This document shows, in pieces, positions 14,033-18,698 of a DNA stretch of 18,698 nt (positions are counted from its first letter, which is position 1; each line of letters opens with the position of its first letter). The DNA comes from Verrucomicrobia bacterium UBA1629 (lineage in GTDB: Bacteria; Verrucomicrobiota; Kiritimatiellia; RFP12; UBA1067): the NCBI GenBank assembly GCA_002321305.1, contig DCMF01000015.1, forward strand, positions 1-18,698. The letters are read 5' to 3'. The position numbers and the translations under genes were made by a program. The notes beneath the pieces are model-generated. The model worked only from the letters and a program-made list of their open reading frames with translations, was not told the DNA's origin and made no database searches.

Positions 14033-14809
14033 ATGAAAGACGTTTGCAGAAGCAGGGACCCCTTTGGCGAGCTGACCCCGAAGAGGGGCCTTCCGCCCGG
14101 GCTGAAGCAGCGGTTCCCGGATCGCGTGCTCGTCATGACGACGGACAGGTGCTTCGGCTTCTGTCCGCACTGCACGCGCACGCACATTCTCGGGAAGACG
14201 CCCGTCGTCTCGACCGAAGCGGACCTGCGGCGCTGCATTGACTACGTGAAGCGGCATCCGAAGGTGCGGGACGTGCTGCTGTCGGGCGGGGACGTGCTGA
14301 CGTTGCCCGACGACGCGGTGCTGCGGCTTGTCGAGGCGTTTGCCGCATTGCCGCAGGTCGAGGTCGTCCGCCTCTGCACGCGCGCGCCCGTCTCGAATCC
14401 CGCGCGCGTCACGGACCGTCTCGCGCGGCGTCTCGCGCGGTCGGGGAAGGTCTGGGCGAATGTCCACGTCAACACGGCGGCGGAAGCCCGTGCGGCGGCG
14501 GGGGCGGCGGCGAAGCTCGTGACGCGCGGCATCCCCGTCTCGTCCCAGACGGTGCTGCTGCGCGGCGTCAACGACACGCCGCAGAAGATGCTCGCGCTCC
14601 TGCGGGCGCTGTCCGCCGCGCGGATCCGGCCCTACTACGTCTTCCAGTGCGATCCGGTCGAGGGGCTGGTCGAGCGTTTCGGCGTGCCGCTCGCGAAGGC
14701 AAAGGCGATCGAGGCCTACTGCGCCGAGCGCATCGGCGGCCTCGCCCTGCCGCGCTTTGTCGCCGACCTGCCGCATTCGCGCCGAAAGATGCCGCTGGAC
14801 CTTCTCTGA
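14033..14809 (+). CDS. Radical SAM protein of the lysine 2,3-aminomutase family (KamA/EpmB-like)
   Basis: The 258-aa protein binds a [4Fe-4S] cluster through Cys40-FGF-Cys44-PH-Cys47 in 'TDRCFGFCPHCTRTHILGK', the CX3CX2C form of the aminomutase family. 'LLSGGDVLTLPDD', 'RLCTRAPVSNPARVT' and 'QTVLLRGVNDTPQKML' are classical KamA/EpmB motifs. The C-terminus 'VADLPHSRRKMPLDLL' aligns with the PLP-lysine region, so Lys252 is the likely PLP lysine. The usual glycines before it are replaced by HSRR. The ending resembles EpmB ('KTPLDL', recalled), and the protein lacks about 80 N-terminal residues compared with EpmB. It may act on lysine, on elongation factor P lysine or on another amino acid. No EF-P or EpmA gene is nearby. 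The ATG at 14033 is chosen because an upstream in-frame start would cross the promoter. Confidence 0.82.
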   Translation: MKDVCRSRDPFGELTPKRGLPPGLKQRFPDRVLVMTTDRCFGFCPHCTRTHILGKTPVVSTEADLRRCIDYVKRHPKVRDVLLSGGDVLTLPDDAVLRLVEAFAALPQVEVVRLCTRAPVSNPARVTDRLARRLARSGKVWANVHVNTAAEARAAAGAAAKLVTRGIPVSSQTVLLRGVNDTPQKMLALLRALSAARIRPYYVFQCDPVEGLVERFGVPLAKAKAIEAYCAERIGGLALPRFVADLPHSRRKMPLDLL

Positions 14810-14823
14810 CGAGGGCGGGCGGC

Positions 14824-14852
14824 TTGAAGCGGCAGGCGAAAAATGCGATAAT
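14824..14852 (+). promoter_or_regulatory. hydF promoter
   Basis: TTGAAG (14824-14829), a 17-bp spacer and GATAAT (14847-14852) with TGC before it. The ATG follows after 9 nt, so the leader is predicted to be 0-4 nt. The promoter starts only 14 bp after the radical SAM gene, so hydF may also be read through from it. Confidence 0.65.
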
Positions 14853-14861
14853 GTCCCGCCT

Positions 14862-16037
14862 ATGGGAGACTTGAACGACACGCCGTGCGCAAGCCGCATC
14901 CGTCTCGCGTTCTTCGGGCTGCGGAACGCGGGGAAGTCCACGCTCGTCAATGCCTTTGCGGGACAGGAGATCGCCATCGTGAGCGACGTCGCGGGCACGA
15001 CGACCGACCCCGTCTCGAAGGCTATGGAGATCCTGCCGCTCGGCCCCTGCCTCGTCACGGACACCGCCGGGCTTGACGACGTCGGCGCGCTCGGCGCGCA
15101 GCGCGTGCAGAAGTCGTTGGACGTCCTCGCGACGACCGACGTCGCCGTCTGGGTCTGGGGCGCGGCGGTCGACGAGGCTTCGCCGCAGTACCGGGCGTTC
15201 CGCATGACGTGCGAGAAAAGGCGCGTCGCCGTCCTTGTCTACCGGCGCGGCGATTCGGTCGAGGAACTGAAGAGAAGGGTTGCGGCGCTTCCGCTTGCCG
15301 ACGACACGCCGGGGCTGCTGGACGGCGTCGTGCATGCGGGCGACCGCGTCGTCTGCGTGTGCCCGATCGACGCGTCCGCGCCCAAAGACCGGCTCATCCT
15401 GCCGCAGGCCCAGGTCATCCGCGCCTGCCTCGACTGCCATGTCGCCTGCACCGTCTGCCAGCCGAGTGAGCTGTCGGCGTGCCTGTCGGCCGCGCCGCCC
15501 GCCCCCAACGGCCGCACGGTCGTCATCACGGATTCGCAGGCGTTCGCTGCCGTGCGTCAAACCCTCCAAACCCTCCAAACCTCCCAAACCTCCCGAACCT
15601 CCCAAACTTTCCGAACCTCCCTCTTCCTCACCTCCTTCTCGATTCTCTTTGCGCGGCAGAAGGGCGACCTCGGCGCCTACCGGGAGGGCCTTGCGGCGGT
15701 TGCCGGGCTGGCGGACGGCGCAACGGTGCTGGTGTCCGAGGGCTGTACGCACCATCGTCAGTGCAACGACATCGGGACGACGAAGATCCCGAAGGCGCTC
15801 GCGAAGCTGACGGGCAAGAATCTGAACTTCGCCTTTTCGAGCGGCGGTTCGTTTCCGCTTGAGCAGCCGGACGGACGGCGGGTGGCACTGGTCGTCCACT
15901 GCGGCGGCTGCATGCTGACGCGCCGCGAGGTCGTGCGGCGCGTCGCCGTCTGCCGCGCGGCGGGCGTGCCGATCGTCAACTACGGGCTTCTGCTGGCGGC
16001 GGCGAACGGCCTGCGCGCTGCAGACCTTGTGCCGTGA
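14862..16037 (+). CDS. hydF: [FeFe]-hydrogenase maturation GTPase HydF
   Basis: HydF is the GTP-binding scaffold on which HydE and HydG build the 2Fe subcluster of the hydrogenase H-cluster before transfer to HydA. The 391-aa protein has Walker A GLRNAGKST (19-27), switch region GTTTD and DxxG as DTAG. The C-terminal cluster-binding motif CxH...HCxxC is intact: Cys295-x-His297, 48 residues, His346-Cys347-x-x-Cys350. 'EGCTHHRQCNDIGTTKIP' and 'HCGGCM' are diagnostic. The usual G4 NKxD is absent; the matching strand reads VLVYRRGDS. Residues 233-253 are a low-complexity QT(L/S/F) tract coded by a 9-bp tandem repeat, inserted before the conserved 'LTSFSILFARQKGDL'. HydE, HydG and HydA are not in the window. 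The mRNA is probably nearly leaderless. Confidence 0.95.
   Translation: MGDLNDTPCASRIRLAFFGLRNAGKSTLVNAFAGQEIAIVSDVAGTTTDPVSKAMEILPLGPCLVTDTAGLDDVGALGAQRVQKSLDVLATTDVAVWVWGAAVDEASPQYRAFRMTCEKRRVAVLVYRRGDSVEELKRRVAALPLADDTPGLLDGVVHAGDRVVCVCPIDASAPKDRLILPQAQVIRACLDCHVACTVCQPSELSACLSAAPPAPNGRTVVITDSQAFAAVRQTLQTLQTSQTSRTSQTFRTSLFLTSFSILFARQKGDLGAYREGLAAVAGLADGATVLVSEGCTHHRQCNDIGTTKIPKALAKLTGKNLNFAFSSGGSFPLEQPDGRRVALVVHCGGCMLTRREVVRRVAVCRAAGVPIVNYGLLLAAANGLRAADLVP
15558..15620 (+). repeat. In-frame 9-bp tandem repeat inside hydF
   Basis: Seven consecutive 9-bp units of the form CAAACCTCC run from 15558 to 15620. They are in codon phase and encode QTL, QTL, QTS, QTS, RTS, QTF and RTS. The next 9 bp (CTCTTCCTC) look like a decayed unit. 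The composition is sharply different from the surrounding GC-rich coding DNA. It lies in a short loop before the conserved LTSFSILFAR strand. Confidence 0.85.
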
Positions 16038-16045
16038 CCTCTCCC

Positions 16046-16474
16046 CCAGGGCTTCAGCATGAAAAACGAATCCTCTCACCGGGGGAGAGTCGTCCTTGAA
16101 CAGGAGCGCTGTCGCGCGAACACGAAACAGCGCCGCCGCGAGACCGCGCGCTGCGCGGCCGATGGTGCGACACGAAAACCGCCCGCCCGTCCGTCGAGGC
16201 ACGAAAAGGCTTGCGCGCTCGTCTCGAAGCGTCGTTGGCCCCGTGTCGCGTCTCGCGCACTGCCGCAGCGTTCCGCAACGAATCTCGATGCCTCTGCACG
16301 AGCCGTTGCGACGTGGCCGGATCAGGGCTTCGAGTGGATGCGCGGAGCCTTTTCGTGCCTCGATGCGTGAGGCCTGCCGCGCTTTCGTGGTCTGCGGCGA
16401 AGCCGCCGAGACAATCCGCAAAACCGCCTGCTGTCCCCCAGTGACCGGTTCTCCTTTTCATGCGGAGGCCCTGG
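16046..16474. repeat. 429-bp imperfect palindrome (two head-to-head repeat copies or MITE-like element)
   Basis: The outer arms 16046-16086 and 16434-16474 (41 bp each) match as inverted repeats at 31 of 41 positions without gaps, including CCAGGGC, GCATGAAAA and GGGGGA. An inner 18-bp block, TCGAGGCACGAAAAGGCT (16194-16211), is perfectly inverted at 16346-16363. CTCGAAGC (16223-16230) is inverted at 16327-16334. GGCC blocks continue the pairing toward a loop at about 16263-16293. The left arm carries about 37 bp extra. Open frames crossing it have no recognisable domains. GACCTC occurs just outside the left arm (16036-16041) and at the right edge (16474-16479), a possible but weak target duplication. 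It occupies nearly all of the 496-bp gap between hydF and the next gene. Confidence 0.75.
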
Positions 16475-16517
16475 ACCTCGTTGCAGGGCATCCTATCTGC
16501 CGAGGCGTTTGCCGATA

Positions 16518-16526
16518 TGGTATACT
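16518..16526 (+). promoter_or_regulatory. Extended -10 promoter of the kinase/sigma operon
   Basis: TGGTATACT, with TATACT at 16521-16526. The ATG at 16534 follows after exactly 7 nt, again predicting a leaderless transcript. No -35 is evident. It starts 44 bp after the palindrome ends, so the palindrome could influence it. Confidence 0.65.
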
Positions 16527-16533
16527 ATCAGCC

Positions 16534-16665
16534 ATGAGACCCGAGCAGATACCCTATGGCGTCAAGGACTTCAAGCGCATTCGCCTGGAGAACCGCTACT
16601 ACGTCGACGAAGGCGCGCATTTTCAGGAAGGGGAAGGCGGATCTTGCCGACCTGCACGGGGCTGA
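16534..16665 (+). pseudogene. Truncated 5' remnant of an AAA-ATPase-like (PF09820-type) gene
   Basis: The 43-codon frame starts 7 nt after a -10 box. Its first 25 residues, from MRPEQIPYGVKDF through RIRLENRYYVD, match the conserved N-terminus of the AAA-ATPase-like/PD-(D/E)XK family ('PYGISDF...YYVDKT.F' as recalled). After YYVD the similarity decays (EGAHFQEGEGGSC) and a TGA at 16663-16665 ends it. Full-length members have some 500 residues with a Walker A soon after this point, so this is a fragment. The +1-shifted frame after VD stays open to a TGA at 16670-16672 that overlaps the kinase ATG. A frameshift or gene-end replacement is therefore possible. The remnant may now serve mainly as a leader for the kinase. 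Confidence 0.55.
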
Positions 16666-16671
16666 TCGCTG

Positions 16672-17739
16672 ATGGACTTCGCCGCACAGGACGTGATCGG
16701 ATCGTACCGCATTGTCCGTCCGCTCGGACAAGGCGGCATGGGGGCTGTGTACGAGGTCGAGCACGTGAACCTCGGTGTGCATTACGCGCTGAAGACGTTT
16801 ACGCTGGACCATGGGCAGGTCGATCTCTTCCGCAGGCGGTTCCTGGCCGAGGGCAAGGTCCTGGCGCGGCTTCGGCATCCGCACATCGTGCGCGTCTTCG
16901 ACCTCGGCGTCCTCGACGGCGGAAAGCTCGCCTACTTTGTCATGGAGCTTGTCCATTACAAGGACGGCGGCGCCTATACGCTCGCCGACCTGGAGGTCGG
17001 CGGCGCGGACGAGGATCATCTTGTCCGCTGGTTCGCCCAGCTCGCGTCGGCGCTCGACTACGTGCACGACCAGGGCATCGTCCATCGCGACGTCAAGCTC
17101 GGCAACATCCTCCTCGACGACAGGGGCGGCGTGACGCTGGGCGATTTCGGCGTCTCGAAGTTCGAGGGCGAGCGGATCCGCAGCGAGGTGGACGTGAGCC
17201 GCACGATCGTCTCGTCCGCCGACGGCGCACGGGCGGGCGGCCTCGTCATGGGGACGGAAGGGTTCATGGCCCCGGAAGTCCTGCGCGGACAGCCCGCGAC
17301 GGCCTCTGCCGACACGTATGCGCTCGGCGTCACGTTCTTCCGTCTCCTGACGGGCATCTGGTACGAGCCCGACACGAATGCGCTGAATCTCCTGGCTCCG
17401 TTTGACGAGGCCTGGTCGAAGGTCCTGCCGCCGATGCTGGCGAGGAACCCGGCCGAACGCCCGACGCGGCTTCTCCCGCTCGCGGATCGGCTCAGGACGG
17501 CGACGGGCGCGTCGACCGCGAAGACGACCGCCGCTTCGCCAGACGGACAGGACGCGAGCCGCCGTCGCCTGCGATCAGGCGCGAGGCGCTTCTGCGAGCG
17601 GCACAGGCTGGGCCTCGCGCTCGTTTCTGCGCTTTTCATCCTTGCCGCCGGAATCTTCGCGTGGAGGGCCTGGCGCCCTCGGGGAGATTCGGCTGACTTC
17701 TACGACCATCTCCACGACATCCCAACTTGCCTTTCATGA
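16672..17739 (+). CDS. Membrane-anchored Ser/Thr protein kinase (Hanks type)
   Basis: The 355-aa protein has a complete kinase domain (residues 12-275). The glycine-rich loop is GQGGMGAVY (19-27), the ATP lysine is Lys41 (YALKTF), the catalytic loop is HRDVKLGN with Asp140, the metal-binding DFG is Asp158 in GDFGVSK, and APE is at 200-202. The catalytic loop has RD, so activation by phosphorylation in the Ser/Thr-rich segment 'VDVSRTIVSSADG' is plausible. A basic juxtamembrane stretch is followed by one transmembrane helix (about 313-331, LGLALVSALFILAAGIFAW) and only about 24 further residues, so no extracytoplasmic sensor domain remains. It overlaps the sigma factor gene by four bases (ATGA), which strongly suggests that the two act together. 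No Shine-Dalgarno site precedes the ATG; translation may be coupled to the upstream short frame. Confidence 0.93.
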   Translation: MDFAAQDVIGSYRIVRPLGQGGMGAVYEVEHVNLGVHYALKTFTLDHGQVDLFRRRFLAEGKVLARLRHPHIVRVFDLGVLDGGKLAYFVMELVHYKDGGAYTLADLEVGGADEDHLVRWFAQLASALDYVHDQGIVHRDVKLGNILLDDRGGVTLGDFGVSKFEGERIRSEVDVSRTIVSSADGARAGGLVMGTEGFMAPEVLRGQPATASADTYALGVTFFRLLTGIWYEPDTNALNLLAPFDEAWSKVLPPMLARNPAERPTRLLPLADRLRTATGASTAKTTAASPDGQDASRRRLRSGARRFCERHRLGLALVSALFILAAGIFAWRAWRPRGDSADFYDHLHDIPTCLS

Positions 17740-18350
17740 GTGATTTTCCTGACACCCCTGTCACATTGCTGGCGCGTCTTGCGGCGCAGGTCACCGGCCG
17801 CTCCGATGAAGCGGCCTGGGTTCGGCTGTTCGAGCTCTACGAGCCGGCCATCCGCAAGTTCTCCGAGCGGCACGGCGCGGGGGCGGACGGCGAGGACGTT
17901 GCGCAGGAGATATTCCTGAAGCTCGTCGGCGTGCTGCGCGGCGGCGGCTTCAAGGTCGGGGGTGGGGCAGGGAAGTTCCGCTCGTACCTGGCGACGCTCG
18001 TCCGTCGCGAGCTTGTCAGCCGCTGGCGGAAGGCCCAGGCGCGCGGCGGGGCGGGATGCCGTTCGCTGGACGATCCGGATGCGGGAATCGACGTGCCGGT
18101 CGATTCGGAGACGGCGGCAGTCATCGACGCGAAGTGGCGGCTTGCGCGGCATGCGGCGGCGGTTGAGCATGCGCTCACGAAGACCGCGCTGTCGGCGCAG
18201 TCGAAGGCCGTCTACCGCGCGTATGTGCTGGAGGAGCGCCCGATTGGCGAAGTTGCGGCGGCGTTCGGAATCCCGAACAACTCCGTCTCGCAGATCAAGA
18301 CGCGCGTCGAGCGGATGATCGCCGCCATCGAGGCCGAATATGGCGAGTAG
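17736..18350 (+). CDS. ECF-type sigma-70 family RNA polymerase sigma factor
   Basis: A 204-aa protein with only sigma regions 2 and 4. Region 2 covers about residues 12-95, with the 2.1/2.2 segment 'ADGEDVAQEIFLKLVGVL' (a DAED-like acidic motif read as DGED) and 'KFRSYLATLVRRELVSRWRK' for 2.3/2.4. Region 4 covers about 140-200 with 'YVLEERPIGEVAAAFGIPNN' and 'SVSQIKTRVERMI' as the helix-turn-helix. Between the two lies a linker with SLDDPDAGIDVP. The start ATG at 17736 overlaps the kinase stop (ATGA). The pairing with a Ser/Thr kinase resembles the ECF43-type and related groups, in which the kinase rather than an anti-sigma factor controls the sigma factor (e.g. EcfP/PknT in Vibrio parahaemolyticus). 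No anti-sigma gene is present. Confidence 0.92.
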   Translation: MSDFPDTPVTLLARLAAQVTGRSDEAAWVRLFELYEPAIRKFSERHGAGADGEDVAQEIFLKLVGVLRGGGFKVGGGAGKFRSYLATLVRRELVSRWRKAQARGGAGCRSLDDPDAGIDVPVDSETAAVIDAKWRLARHAAAVEHALTKTALSAQSKAVYRAYVLEERPIGEVAAAFGIPNNSVSQIKTRVERMIAAIEAEYGE

Positions 18351-18354
18351 CCGG

Positions 18355-18404
18355 GAAATTACAAATTTAGGTCTGACCTAATTCTGTAAACCTAAAAATC
18401 GCAG
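18355..18404. repeat. Second repeat family, intact copy
   Basis: This 50-bp element begins 5 bp after the sigma factor stop. Positions 18355-18386 match 1483-1514 (AAATTTAGGTCTGACCT core) and 18387-18404 (TAAACCTAAAAATCGCAG) match 1633-1650 with one change. Here the two parts are contiguous. The core AGGTC-T-GACCT is palindromic. Its AT-richness contrasts with the local GC-rich DNA. Confidence 0.75.
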
Positions 18405-18427
18405 TTGAAGCCAAGGGGGTGTCGCCT

Positions 18428-18445
18428 CGCCGGCTTCGGCTGGCG
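18428..18445. terminator. TTCG-loop hairpin between convergent genes
   Basis: CGCCGGC (18428-18434) pairs with GCTGGCG (18439-18445), with one G-T pair, around a TTCG tetraloop. It lies between the end of the sigma gene (18350) and the end of the minus-strand gene (18480). It has no clear T-tract on either strand, so it is at best a weak bidirectional terminator. Confidence 0.35.
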
Positions 18446-18479
18446 GGTTGAACTGGTGTTTCCCCATGGCTCTTCCGGC

Positions 18480-18698
18480 TCAGCGGAGCGGAAGGGTCGC
18501 CTGCCGTCCGACGAGAGGCGGAAACAGCCGCCTGACGAGGCCGTATCTGCGCAGGGCGTACGCGACTATCAGGTGGCGCCGCCCCTCGGGGGTCAACTGC
18601 GACGCAGACGACACCTTCGCGAGGAACGCGCTGATCGCCCGGTAGGCGTCCCGCGCCCCTTCGCTCGCCGCCGTGCAGGTCGTGACGACGCCCCGCCG
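18480..18698 (-). CDS. 3' end of an unidentified protein gene (partial)
   Basis: The minus-strand frame is open from the window edge for 72 codons and ends with TGA (complement of 18480-18482). It reads GVVTTCTAASEGARDAYRAI near the edge and continues through FLAKVSSASQLTPEGRRHLI to a basic end (RRYGLVRRLFPPLV). Third codon positions are overwhelmingly G or C, as in the real genes here, and the competing plus-strand frame lacks this. I recognise no family. The helical, arginine-rich C-terminus gives no function. The start lies beyond the window. Confidence 0.55.
   Translation of the reverse strand, partial: RRGVVTTCTAASEGARDAYRAISAFLAKVSSASQLTPEGRRHLIVAYALRRYGLVRRLFPPLVGRQATLPLR

Noticed and set aside
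15558..15629. CRISPR-like direct repeats
   Set aside because: Units are 9 bp with no spacers, lie inside hydF, and no cas genes are present.
14568..16421. A long minus-strand open frame opposite hydF and across the palindrome
   Set aside because: Low-complexity arginine-rich translation, opposite a clear hydF; the part in the palindrome has no recognisable domain.
16046..16474. Retron msr/msd or diversity-generating template
   Set aside because: No reverse transcriptase or variable-repeat target gene is in the window; the inverted symmetry alone does not support it.
16096..16490. Plus-strand coding potential inside the palindrome (an in-frame upstream extension of the AAA-like remnant)
   Set aside because: It runs through the inverted repeat and the promoter; the recognisable protein sequence starts only at 16534.
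18448..18645. Plus-strand 65-codon frame near the right edge
   Set aside because: It is opposite a minus-strand frame with much better codon bias and no family resemblance was seen.

Overview
The window is about 18.7 kb of GC-rich, gene-dense bacterial DNA from what looks like an anaerobic member of the PVC group (Kiritimatiellota, Lentisphaerota or Verrucomicrobiota). This placement is an inference from gene content: a DUF1565-type secreted beta-helix protein, a GH97 glycosidase lipoprotein, the [FeFe]-hydrogenase maturase HydF, a Ser/Thr kinase paired with an ECF sigma factor, and short hairpin repeats. No rRNA, tRNA, CRISPR array, integrase or intact transposase was seen.

Layout. 1-1281: 3' part of a secreted beta-helix protein. 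1282-1988: a repeat-rich gap with two copies of a 116-bp double-hairpin element, a split second repeat, a hairpin and the secY promoter. 1989-3450: a stand-alone secY with an intrinsic terminator. 3500-6200: a GH97 lipoprotein and an overlapping pteridine-reductase-like SDR, convergent with mscS (6197-7090, minus). 7132-9761: divergent mscS/dapA promoters, then dapA-holA-PTS IIA. 9815-11670: an FtsB-like protein, a membrane HELTH protein and lgt. 11683-13950: pilC/gspF, a small membrane protein and an RluA-type pseudouridine synthase. 13965-16037: a short KamA/EpmB-like radical SAM gene and hydF. 16046-16474: a 429-bp imperfect palindrome. 16518-18350: a truncated AAA-ATPase-like gene start, a membrane-anchored Ser/Thr kinase and an overlapping ECF sigma factor. 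18351-18698: a repeat, a hairpin and the 3' end of an unknown minus-strand gene.

How the parts work together. Most genes are housekeeping: protein export (SecY), lipoprotein maturation (Lgt), division (FtsB-like), lysine/peptidoglycan precursor synthesis (DapA), replication (HolA), RNA modification (RluA) and osmotic protection (MscS). HydF implies hydrogen metabolism. The GH97 and beta-helix proteins imply growth on polysaccharides. The kinase/sigma pair is the only evident signalling module.

The most striking features that are not genes are three. First, a recurrent extended -10 promoter (TGN-TATAAT/TATACT) lies only 7-10 nt before the start codon of five genes, which predicts leaderless or nearly leaderless mRNAs. 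Second, the 429-bp palindrome lies between hydF and the kinase/sigma operon. Third, an in-frame 9-bp tandem repeat has expanded inside hydF.
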